This document shows positions 1 through 6,532 of a stretch of 19,280 nucleotides of DNA, in pieces. The notes beneath the pieces were generated by a model. It did no database searches and was not told the origin of the DNA. It worked only from the letters and a program-made list of their open reading frames with translations. Position numbers and translations under genes: made by a program. The stretch is from Candidatus Roizmanbacteria bacterium CG_4_10_14_0_2_um_filter_36_35 (GTDB lineage Bacteria > Patescibacteriota > Microgenomatia > UBA1406 > GWC2-37-13), in NCBI GenBank assembly GCA_002792355.1, contig PFOE01000087.1, positions 1-19,280 of the forward strand. Direction: 5' to 3'. The first letter of the stretch is position 1. Each line of letters starts with the position of its first letter.

Positions 1-618
1 CAGTATTATCAAGAAGGACCTTTTAGGGTTTATACGAATTTTGGCGGAGAGGGATCACCGTTTGAGGGGTTTGACTTTGGGGGATTTTCCGACCCGTTTG
101 AAATCTTCGAGCAGTTCTTCGGTTTTCAGTCGCCATTCTCAAGAGGTAGGCGTCAACATCGACGCGATGTTTATGAAACCAGCCTGACTTTCGAAGAAGC
201 CGTCAATGGAGTAAAAAAAGACGTTGTTATTAAAGGTGATAGAAAAACTATTAAGATTCCTGCCGGAGTCGACGAAGGAATGAAGATAAGATTTTCCGAT
301 TTTGATTTGTTAATCCACGTCAAGCCTCACCCGTATTTTAGACGGGAAGGACAGGATATTTATTTTGAAAAAGAAATTTCTTATTCTTTAGCAGTATTAG
401 GCGGCGTTGTTGAAGTCCCAACCATTAATGGCACAGTAAAACTTAAAGTTAGGTCGGGAACCCAGTCCGGTACTACCGTTAAACTGCGAGATCAAGGGAT
501 TCCCTATCCACAAACCTATCGTAAAGGCGATCAGTATGTGGTTTTTAAAATTAATACTCCATCGCGAGTTTCTTCCAAGGCGAAAAGAATTTTGGAGGAG
601 TTGGAAAAAGAGATTTAG
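1..618 (+). CDS. DnaJ-type chaperone, C-terminal part (5' end outside window)
   Basis: Frame 1 is open from the first base, giving 205 residues before the TAG; an internal ATG at 280 is not the true start. The visible part begins with a Gly/Phe-rich linker (GFDFGGFSDPFEIFEQFFG, about residues 23-42) and continues into the two beta-barrel substrate-binding domains (PAGVDEGMKIR, then IHVKPHPYFRREGQDIYFE). DnaJ/CbpA proteins capture unfolded clients and stimulate DnaK; the J domain with HPD would lie upstream, out of view. No CxxCxGxG zinc-finger repeats occur, so this is a type II (CbpA-like) protein. The usual Gly-rich segment between GMKIR and the DLxxxVxVxPH strand is shortened. The stop directly abuts the stop of the convergent small gene. 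Family assignment is firm; the specific paralogue name is not. Confidence 0.88.
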   Translation, partial: QYYQEGPFRVYTNFGGEGSPFEGFDFGGFSDPFEIFEQFFGFQSPFSRGRRQHRRDVYETSLTFEEAVNGVKKDVVIKGDRKTIKIPAGVDEGMKIRFSDFDLLIHVKPHPYFRREGQDIYFEKEISYSLAVLGGVVEVPTINGTVKLKVRSGTQSGTTVKLRDQGIPYPQTYRKGDQYVVFKINTPSRVSSKAKRILEELEKEI

Positions 619-813
619 TTATTTTTGAGCTCTTTTCCAGATAGGCCCAACTCCTTCTTGTCCGGTATGAGCCGTTTTCCAGAAAGCGAGTCCTCTTCCA
701 ACCGTACTTATCACCGAAACCAAATCCCACTTAATAATTTCTCCCACATCACTCTTATCTACAATTACTTTAGGAACTCTACGTTCTTTCGCAGGTTGTG
801 ATTTTACATTCAT
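619..813 (-). CDS. small hypothetical protein, 64 aa
   Basis: I do not recognise this protein. It begins MNVKSQPAKERRVPKVIVD and has a basic N-terminus, a hydrophobic middle (WDLVSVISTVGRGLAFW) and a basic tail; there is no clear membrane span. Support for a real gene: it exactly fills the space after the dnaJ stop, has an ATG start, and a perfect TTGACA sits at 845-850 with a TATAAA at 820-825 (19-bp spacer). The -10 lies so close to the ATG that the transcript would be almost leaderless. It could still be a chance ORF; protein homologues in related genomes would settle it. Confidence 0.5.
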   Translation of the reverse strand: MNVKSQPAKERRVPKVIVDKSDVGEIIKWDLVSVISTVGRGLAFWKTAHTGQEGVGPIWKRAQK

Positions 814-819
814 AATATT

Positions 820-850
820 TTTATATTTTACTTCTTCTTCTTCTTGTCAA
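820..850 (-). promoter_or_regulatory. putative promoter of the 64-aa gene
   Basis: On the minus strand TTGACA (845-850) is followed after 19 bases by TATAAA (820-825). The ATG at 813 is only 6 bases past the -10, so transcription would start at or next to the start codon. The spacer is longer than the ideal 17, hence moderate confidence. Confidence 0.4.
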
Positions 851-910
851 GAGGCGAAGAAAATAAGAGAATAGTAATCGTCATCCCTGCGAAGGTAGTG
901 ATCCAGACTT

Positions 911-933
911 AAAAAAGACACCCTAAGGGTGTC
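911..933 (-). terminator. intrinsic terminator-like hairpin (minus direction)
   Basis: Read on the minus strand, GACACCC, a 3-base loop and GGGTGTC are followed by six T. There is no minus-strand gene upstream in the window that obviously needs it, so it may end an antisense or small RNA, or be a by-product of the palindromic repeats here. Confidence 0.4.
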
Positions 934-1111
934 CAAAGTTTCTCGTGCCTAGTCACCCTTAGGGTGACCAACCGTGACTAACCATTCTTGATTAACCTCC
1001 GCGGTTCCCAAATAAGTAATTCTTTATAGTTTTAAATAGATAAGATACAGAATAATTTAAGATAAATTATTCTTATTCTCTTACAACCGCAGAGGTTTTT
1101 TCTGAATGATG

Positions 1112-1117
1112 TATAAT
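1112..1117 (+). promoter_or_regulatory. -10 box of epmA-like gene
   Basis: A perfect TATAAT lies 7 bases upstream of the epmA ATG at 1125. No convincing -35 is visible at the usual distance. The spacing implies a leaderless or nearly leaderless mRNA, and no Shine-Dalgarno sequence is present. Confidence 0.5.
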
Positions 1118-1124
1118 TCTAAAC

Positions 1125-2162
1125 ATGAAAATCGAAACAAATATAGATAATCTTAAGAATTACAAAATCTATCTCAAAATCGAACAGGCGGTGAATGAGT
1201 TTTTAAAGAAAAAAGGTTATCTAAAAGTTGATCTGCCAGTTTTATCTCCTGCTTTAATTCCAGAATCTTACTTAGAAGTTTTTGAAACAGAGTTCAGATA
1301 TTTAGACAAGCGGCAAAAACTTTATCTGACTCCTTCGCCGGAATTATTTTTGAAAAGATTATTAGTAGCAGGAATTGGCAACTGTTATTATTTGGGACGG
1401 TCGTTTCGAAACAGCGAACCGAGTTCGAGCTGGCATCAACCTGAGTTTACAATGCTAGAATTTTATAAAATCGGAGTGAATTATCTTGAATTAGCTAATG
1501 AGATATTAGAGATGTTAAGGTTTATATCAGTTCGTTTGTCATTCCGAGCGAAGTCGAGGAATCTTAAAAAGATTTCTCCACTCACTTCGTTCGGTCGAAA
1601 TGACAATAGGATTTTATTTGATAAATGGGAAAAGATGTCGGTAGCTGAAGCGTTTGATAAATATGCAGCAATAAATGAAAAAGAATTATTCAATCCAGAA
1701 ACTTTTATAAAAAAAGCCAAGAGTAAAGGATATAAAGTTGACGGAGCAACCTATAAGGATTTATTTTCCCAAATTTTAGCAGCTGAAGTGGAGCCAAAGT
1801 TGGGCAAAAACGGTCGACCGACGTTACTTTACGACTATCCAAGGCAACTGGCGTCTTTGGCCAAATTGAGTAAAGATAAGAAAATTGCCGAACGGTGTGA
1901 ATTTTATATTAATGGATTGGAAGTAGGAGGTTTTTGTACAGAACTAAACGACTATAAAGAACAACATGAAAGATTTTTTAAAGAATCAAAAAAACGAAAA
2001 AGAAGCAAATTAATTAATCATGCGATTGACAAAGGTTTCATTGAAGCTTTAAAATATGGGCTACCTAACTGTACAGGAGCCGGCATTGGATTTGAGAGAC
2101 TAGTGATGATTTTTTCCGGAGTTGATTCAATAAGCAAGTTAAAGTTAATTGATATTAGTTAA
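1125..2162 (+). CDS. epmA: EF-P--lysine ligase-like (EpmA/GenX) class II aaRS paralogue
   Basis: 345 residues, close to the usual 325 of EpmA, and lacking the N-terminal OB-fold of true LysRS. Class II motif 2 is visible at 88-115 (GRSFRNSE then HQPEFTMLEFY) and motif 3 at 318-330 (GAGIGFERLVMIF); the ELNDYKEQ segment at 273-280 is typical of LysRS/EpmA. EpmA adds (R)-beta-lysine to a conserved lysine of elongation factor P, and the efp gene follows after 11 bases, which strongly supports this role over a generic aaRS. EpmB, which makes beta-lysine, is not in the window. Oddity: residues 138-161 are encoded by a 71-bp palindromic repeat (1536-1606) lying in frame between the catalytic motifs. 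The ATG is preceded by TATAAT and no ribosome-binding site. Confidence 0.82.
   Translation: MKIETNIDNLKNYKIYLKIEQAVNEFLKKKGYLKVDLPVLSPALIPESYLEVFETEFRYLDKRQKLYLTPSPELFLKRLLVAGIGNCYYLGRSFRNSEPSSSWHQPEFTMLEFYKIGVNYLELANEILEMLRFISVRLSFRAKSRNLKKISPLTSFGRNDNRILFDKWEKMSVAEAFDKYAAINEKELFNPETFIKKAKSKGYKVDGATYKDLFSQILAAEVEPKLGKNGRPTLLYDYPRQLASLAKLSKDKKIAERCEFYINGLEVGGFCTELNDYKEQHERFFKESKKRKRSKLINHAIDKGFIEALKYGLPNCTGAGIGFERLVMIFSGVDSISKLKLIDIS
1536..1606. repeat. palindromic interspersed repeat inside epmA
   Basis: The element begins TTGTCATTCCGA and ends TCGAAATGACAA, inverted ends of 12 bp with one mismatch, with an inner AATCTT...AAGATT pairing. It is read through in frame and adds about 24 residues to EpmA (138-161). 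Related ends occur at 3377-3501 and 13966-14070. Confidence 0.8.
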
Positions 2163-2173
2163 TTTGGAAAATT

Positions 2174-2737
2174 ATGAAGACTAACGCAGGAAATTTAAAA
2201 AAAGGAGAGTTTGTTTATCACGGGGGAGAAATTTGGCAGGTACAGAAAGCTGATTTTTATTCGCCTGGTAAGGGATCGGCTTTGATGAAAACACGGATAA
2301 AAAATTTATTGTCTGGTAAAAATATCGAGTATGCATATAAATCCAACGAGCAGGTTGACGTTCTTGATGTTCAGTCAATTGAGATGCAATATCTTTACCG
2401 TGACAGCGAAAATTTATATTTTATGGATGAGCGGACCTATAATCAGTTTTCGTTACCTTTAAATATCGTAGGCGACGTTTATAAATATTTTAAAGACGGT
2501 GATAAAATGTACGTATATCTTAATGATGATAAACCTCTTACTATCCGGCCACCTCTAAGTGTAAAGCTGAAAGTCGTCGAAGCGACAGATGCCGTCAAAG
2601 GTGATACCGTGACAGGAGGAGCTAAGAAAGCCGTCAAAGTCGAGACCGGTGTCATCGTCCTAGTACCACTTTTTGTCAAAGTCGGCGAGACAATCACCGT
2701 CAATCCGGAAACAGGCGAGTATACTGGGAGAGTATAA
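2174..2737 (+). CDS. efp: elongation factor P
   Basis: 187 residues, the normal EF-P length, with the three beta-barrel domains in order. EF-P binds between the P and E sites and relieves ribosome stalling on consecutive prolines. The domain I loop tip reads SPGKGSA, with Lys33 at the position modified by EpmA in other bacteria; the C-terminal motif VNPETGEYTGRV resembles the conserved end of the family. The upstream neighbour is the epmA-like ligase (11-base gap), so enzyme and substrate are co-encoded. Shine-Dalgarno support is weak. The RodZ-like gene starts right after the stop, so the three genes probably form one operon. Confidence 0.95.
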   Translation: MKTNAGNLKKGEFVYHGGEIWQVQKADFYSPGKGSALMKTRIKNLLSGKNIEYAYKSNEQVDVLDVQSIEMQYLYRDSENLYFMDERTYNQFSLPLNIVGDVYKYFKDGDKMYVYLNDDKPLTIRPPLSVKLKVVEATDAVKGDTVTGGAKKAVKVETGVIVLVPLFVKVGETITVNPETGEYTGRV

Positions 2738-2743
2738 TTGGAT

Positions 2744-3370
2744 ATGACTACTGTCGGTGAAATTCTACAAAAAGAAAGAATAGATAAAGGAATAGCACTG
2801 CTTGATATTGAAAAACAGATTAAAGTCAGGGAAAAATATCTTCGCGCGATAGAAGAAAATAACTGGGATTTTTTTTCCTCAAAAATCTACATAACAGGAA
2901 TTCTCAAAAATTATTCGCGGTTGTTAGGACTAGATGAAAAAAAGGTTCTGGCTTTTTTTAGGCGGGATTATGAAAAAAAAGATGAAGTCAAATTTAAAAG
3001 AAAAGTTTCGCAGCAGTACTTGACTCCGGAAACGAGGCAAGTTTTGAAGCGTGGTTTTATTATTCTTTTTCTTTTCTTTATATTATATTTTGGATACCAA
3101 CTAAAACTTTATTTTGCTCCGCCGCGTTTGACAATTCTATCGCCAAAAACAACTAGTTTTTTTAGAGAAGATAGAATCAAGATTATCGGTAAGACAGAAA
3201 AAGATGCTATGGTGGTGATTGCCGGGGAAAGAGTTTATCAGAATAAAGATGGTATTTTTGAATATAATTTTCCTCTTCACGACGGTAAAAATAAGTTGTC
3301 AATAGAATTAACAGGCGCCAACGGAAAAAAAGCTAAAGCAGAAAAAATATTTATCAGAAGGTCTAAATAG
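2744..3370 (+). CDS. RodZ-like HTH transmembrane protein
   Basis: About 208 residues from the ATG at 2744; a TTG at 2738, directly after the efp stop, would add two residues. The N-terminus is a RodZ-type helix-turn-helix (GEILQKERIDKG ... KYLRAIEENNWD ... GILKNYSRLLGLD), followed by a basic linker, one membrane span at about residues 103-124, and an extracytoplasmic beta-sandwich that looks Ig- or glucodextranase-B-like (LTILSPKTTS ... GKNKLSIELTGANG). RodZ anchors MreB and shapes the cell in rods; whether this short version does so is unknown because no mreB is in view. It could instead be a membrane-bound regulator. It converges on radA, with a palindromic repeat between them. Confidence 0.75.
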   Translation: MTTVGEILQKERIDKGIALLDIEKQIKVREKYLRAIEENNWDFFSSKIYITGILKNYSRLLGLDEKKVLAFFRRDYEKKDEVKFKRKVSQQYLTPETRQVLKRGFIILFLFFILYFGYQLKLYFAPPRLTILSPKTTSFFREDRIKIIGKTEKDAMVVIAGERVYQNKDGIFEYNFPLHDGKNKLSIELTGANGKKAKAEKIFIRRSK

Positions 3371-3376
3371 CACAAA

Positions 3377-3501
3377 TGTCATCCTGAACACATTCGGCAG
3401 GCTCAGTGTAAACTCCGTGAAGGATCTAGACGACGAAGTCGTCGTAAAAAAGAATTACGCTTCGCTAGATTCTTCGGTCGCTTCGCTCCCTCAGAATGAC
3501 A
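3377..3501. repeat. palindromic interspersed repeat between rodZ-like and radA
   Basis: The ends are TGTCATCCTGA (3377-3387) and TCAGAATGACA (3491-3501), inverted with one mismatch. Inside are nested pairs: ATCTAG against CTAGAT, and a GACGAC/GTCGTC hairpin. The right part enters the 3' end of radA and supplies its last 12 codons and stop. The nested hairpins could act as a bidirectional terminator for the convergent genes, though there is no clean U-tract. Confidence 0.8.
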
Positions 3502-4781
3502 GAGGGGAGTGTTTTTACGCTATTAATATTCTTTCCGGAGTAGATTTTTTTAAAACCAAGCCTCTTTCCTTCGCTTAGAATTTTTTCTTCAAAATAAGTT
3601 TTTCTGATTTCTCCTAATAAACCAACCTCGCCGATAAATAAAGAGGAAGTTGGTAAAGGAATGTTTTTAAAAGAAGAGATTAAAGAAGCAATTAATCCCA
3701 GGTCGGCACTGGTTCCTTTTATAGAGACGCCGCCAATGACGTTGACGTAAATGTCAAACCTGTCCAAAGGAAAACTGAGGTTTTTTCTGACGACTGCCAA
3801 AAGGAGGAGAACCTTGTTATAGTCCAATCCTTTGACGACGCGGCGGGGGAAAGCCAAGACAGTTGGAACGACAAGGGTCTGAATTTCAAAAAAAAGTGAT
3901 CTTTTTCCCTCGGCGACGCCGACGATAGCTTTTCCCGGCTCGAGAGATCTCTTTTCTTCCAGAAAAACCAGCGGATTGCTGATTTCTTTCAAACCCCGTC
4001 CGGTCATTTCAAAGATGCCAATCTCATCGGTACCGCCAAAACGGTTTTTTGAAGTTCGGATCAACCTGTAGTTGGAGACTTTTTCTCCTTCAAAATTCAA
4101 GACACAGTCAACAAAATGTTCGAGGCTTTTAGGGCCGGCGATTTCTCCTTCTTTGGTAATGTGGCCAATCAATATCACGGCAAAATTATTTTTCTTGGCA
4201 AAAGTTACCAGTAGTTTGGTGACTTCTTTGAGTTGAGTAATGCCGGCTGATACTCCCTCGACGTCTTTGGAGTAAATGGTTTGGATAGAGTCGATAACAA
4301 TGATGTCGATTTGATCTTTCATTTCCGCCGCCGATTCAATAATACCTTCAACTTGGAGGTCGTTGGAAAACAAAAAATTATCTAAGTTAACCCCAAGCCG
4401 GTCAGCCCGGTTTTTAACCTGTTCACCTGATTCTTCTCCCGAGATATATAACGTTCTGATATTTTTTAGAGACTGTAGGATCAAAGTTGATTTACCGATG
4501 CCCGGTTCGCCGGTTAAAAGAATCACTTCTCCCGGAACGAATCCACCGCCTAAGACCCGATCAAATTCAAAGATACCGGTCTTGATTCTGGTTTTTTCCT
4601 GGGTTTTGATTTTTTTTAGAGGAGTGATGGAGATTTTTTTCAGCCCTTCCTTTTTTTTAGAAGACGTTGACTTGGCGAAGTCAGGTCTCTCAACTAATGT
4701 ATTCCATTTTCCACAGTCAGGACATTTGCCGTACCAACTAGCTGAACCGAAACCGCATTCTTTACAGACAAAAAAACTCAT
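3465..4781 (-). CDS. radA: DNA repair protein RadA (Sms)
   Basis: 438 residues. A C4 zinc finger (C6, C9, C20, C23) is followed by a RecA-like ATPase with Walker A GEPGIGKS at 91-98, the RadA signature KNRFG at 245-249, and a C-terminal Lon-like domain ending in GEVGLLGEIR at 384-393. RadA is a DnaB-like helicase that promotes branch migration in recombination. The final residues (about 427-438, SVILRERSDRRI) and the TAG stop come from the adjacent palindromic repeat, so the native C-terminus has been replaced or extended. It is the last gene of the arginine cluster: its ATG lies 3 bases after the argS stop, so it is probably co-transcribed though unrelated in function. Confidence 0.95.
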   Translation of the reverse strand: MSFFVCKECGFGSASWYGKCPDCGKWNTLVERPDFAKSTSSKKKEGLKKISITPLKKIKTQEKTRIKTGIFEFDRVLGGGFVPGEVILLTGEPGIGKSTLILQSLKNIRTLYISGEESGEQVKNRADRLGVNLDNFLFSNDLQVEGIIESAAEMKDQIDIIVIDSIQTIYSKDVEGVSAGITQLKEVTKLLVTFAKKNNFAVILIGHITKEGEIAGPKSLEHFVDCVLNFEGEKVSNYRLIRTSKNRFGGTDEIGIFEMTGRGLKEISNPLVFLEEKRSLEPGKAIVGVAEGKRSLFFEIQTLVVPTVLAFPRRVVKGLDYNKVLLLLAVVRKNLSFPLDRFDIYVNVIGGVSIKGTSADLGLIASLISSFKNIPLPTSSLFIGEVGLLGEIRKTYFEEKILSEGKRLGFKKIYSGKNINSVKTLPSVILRERSDRRI

Positions 4782-4784
4782 ATA

Positions 4785-6518
4785 TTACATCTTTTCAACA
4801 GTTTTAATTCCGAGCAGTTCCAACCCTTTCTTTATAATCTTTGCTGTTGTTAATGTTATCAATAGTCTTAACTCCTTTGTTTCTTTTTCAGATTTAAGAA
4901 TAGGATTTTTTTGATAAAAAAGATTAAATTGAGAAGCCAGTCCATAAATATAGGTGGCGATAAAATTGGGAGAATAGTTTTCAGCGGTTTTTAAAACGAC
5001 TTCTGGAAATTGATAAAATTTTCGTAGTAAATTAAGCTCGTCATGGTTCGTCGAGCTCACCATGATACTTCTGTCACCCTGAGCTTTACGAAGGGTGACA
5101 TCATTCGTTTTTCTAAGAACTGACTGACATCTAACATAAGTGTAAATTAAATAGGGGGCAGAGTTGCCATCGACAGCAATCGACTCGTCAATGTCAAAAG
5201 CAATTACTGTCTGAGTGCTGTTTTTCAGGAAAGAGTATTTAACAGAAGCTACTCCTAAGATTTCGGCAGTTTTATTATTACAGTTAAATTGTTTAATGAT
5301 TTTTTCTTTAATTTTATCGATTAACCAATCGGCTTCGATGACGTTGCCTTCGCGGGAAGACATCTTGCTTTCTTTCAGCCTGACCCATTCGTAGACAAGA
5401 TGGAACTGTTTATTTTTGTATTTTTTTTCATCAATTAATTCTTCAACTTTGAAAGTAACTTTGAAGAAACTGGTTTGTTCCGGAGTGACGACGTGGATAT
5501 TTTTATCCAACTCTCCAAATTCGGAAAACTCTTTTTCTGCCAGTCCCAGTTCTTTACCTTCATAAGTAGGGAAGCCTAAGGAATTAACAAAAACTCTGAT
5601 ATCAAGCCCGTATTTTTTACCGTTAAAGACGATAGCGCCTTGGCTTTTTTCCAAAATACCTTTCTCGAAAATTTCTTGTGATATTTCTGAACCTCTTTTT
5701 GTTATTTCGCTTTCAAGATATAATCGGTCAAAATGGCTATCAACTCGTTTGTAAACTTTATCAAAATATTCCAGGCTCCATTGTTTGGTTTTTTGCCAAA
5801 GAGGTAAAATTTCCGGATCCTGGTCATAGATCATTTGGTTGATTTTTATGATTTCTTCTTTAGCCTTTGAGTCTTCTTCATAAGCTTTCGTTCCTTTCGT
5901 GTACATCTTACCGATGAATTCTGTTTTTTCTTTTAATGTTTTTAAATTTTGACTTTTAACTTTTGAATTTTTAATTCCATATATGCATTTAGCAATATGG
6001 AGTCCGATATCTCCTTGATAATTAGAACGGACTACTTTATTGCCAACTGCTTCTAAGATTCTAACCATTGCTTCTCCGGTTGAGATGTTCCGCAGGTGGC
6101 CGATATGAAAGAGTTTGTGGGTGTTTGGGTGGGCAAACTCGACCATGACTTTTTTGTTTTTACCTAAATAGTATGACGGAAATTCAAATTTTTCTTCTGA
6201 TACTTTTCGGGCATAGTCGAGAAAATAGTTACTATTTACCCAGAAGTTGATGAAACCTGGTTTTATAATTTCTATTTGCTCAATAAAATCAGTTTTAGGA
6301 AAATTTTTCTTGATCTCTTCAGCGATTATCATCGGGTTTTTCTTGAGAAGTTTGGCCAGTCTGAGAGCTACAGAAGTCGAATAATCACCAAAATCTGCAT
6401 TCGCAGGTGATTGCAGGTCAATAAACTTGTCATACTGAACTTGTTTCAGGATCTTTAAACTTGTTTCAGATTTTACCAGAGACTCCTTTAAATTTTTTAA
6501 AATTTCGTTTTTAATCAT
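4785..6518 (-). CDS. argS: arginyl-tRNA synthetase
   Basis: 577 residues, a normal length. Class I aaRS with an N-terminal Add-1 domain, HIGH at 138-141 (preceded by VEFAHPNTHKLF), a KMSSR signature at 385-389, and a DALR anticodon-binding domain at the C-terminus (LLRKFYQFPEVV onward). It charges tRNA-Arg. Two stretches look repeat-derived: residues 17-32 (LKILKQVQYD) and residues 471-493 (TLRKAQGDRS and flanks), the latter encoded by two DNA hairpins at 5041-5100. A Lys/Asn-rich linker at 182-198 may be a third. All fall in variable loops, so the enzyme is probably active. It lies 14 bases after the YgeW-like gene and 3 before radA, inside the arginine operon, so arginine supply and charging may be jointly controlled. 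Confidence 0.96.
   Translation of the reverse strand: MIKNEILKNLKESLVKSETSLKILKQVQYDKFIDLQSPANADFGDYSTSVALRLAKLLKKNPMIIAEEIKKNFPKTDFIEQIEIIKPGFINFWVNSNYFLDYARKVSEEKFEFPSYYLGKNKKVMVEFAHPNTHKLFHIGHLRNISTGEAMVRILEAVGNKVVRSNYQGDIGLHIAKCIYGIKNSKVKSQNLKTLKEKTEFIGKMYTKGTKAYEEDSKAKEEIIKINQMIYDQDPEILPLWQKTKQWSLEYFDKVYKRVDSHFDRLYLESEITKRGSEISQEIFEKGILEKSQGAIVFNGKKYGLDIRVFVNSLGFPTYEGKELGLAEKEFSEFGELDKNIHVVTPEQTSFFKVTFKVEELIDEKKYKNKQFHLVYEWVRLKESKMSSREGNVIEADWLIDKIKEKIIKQFNCNNKTAEILGVASVKYSFLKNSTQTVIAFDIDESIAVDGNSAPYLIYTYVRCQSVLRKTNDVTLRKAQGDRSIMVSSTNHDELNLLRKFYQFPEVVLKTAENYSPNFIATYIYGLASQFNLFYQKNPILKSEKETKELRLLITLTTAKIIKKGLELLGIKTVEKM
5041..5100. repeat. paired palindromes inside argS
   Basis: TCATGGT (5041-5047) pairs with ACCATGA (5059-5065), and TGTCACCCT (5072-5080) pairs with AGGGTGACA (5092-5100). 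The second matches a repeat type common between genes in such genomes. Both are translated in frame as part of ArgS residues 471-493. Confidence 0.7.
6430..6470. repeat. repeat-like sequence in the 5' part of argS
   Basis: GTCATACTGAAC is followed by two direct copies of AACTTGTTTCAG (6438-6449 and 6458-6469). It is translated in frame as roughly residues 17-32 of ArgS, just before the conserved FGDYST segment. It resembles the interspersed GTCATxCTGAAC repeat class. Confidence 0.55.
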
Positions 6519-6532
6519 TAATTAATATCATA

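Larger units (their letters stand above)
814..1124. other. hairpin-rich intergenic region without a recognised gene
   Basis: This 311-base stretch holds several stems. Two short palindromes share a core: GACACCC/GGGTGTC (917-933) and GTCACCC/GGGTGAC (952-968). The first is preceded by A6 on the plus strand, so it reads as an intrinsic terminator on the minus strand. A 13-base arm at 994-1006 is complementary to 1085-1097 except at one position, which is a C-A mismatch in plus-strand RNA but a G-U pair in minus-strand RNA. Inside it lies a perfect 9-bp stem (1050-1058 with 1064-1072). A fragment at 880-906 resembles the interspersed repeat seen elsewhere in the window. No tRNA, SRP RNA or other known RNA is recognisable. 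Confidence 0.5.

Noticed and set aside
280..618. A separate 112-aa protein starting at ATG 280
   Set aside because: The same frame is open to the window start and continues DnaJ C-terminal domain sequence, so the ATG is internal.
1481..1720. Minus-strand ORF within epmA
   Set aside because: It is a shadow across the palindromic repeat, which is open in both directions because it is nearly self-complementary.
4363..4914. Plus-strand ORF of 183 codons opposite radA and argS
   Set aside because: It is antisense to two strongly conserved genes and its product shows no recognisable features; a shadow ORF.
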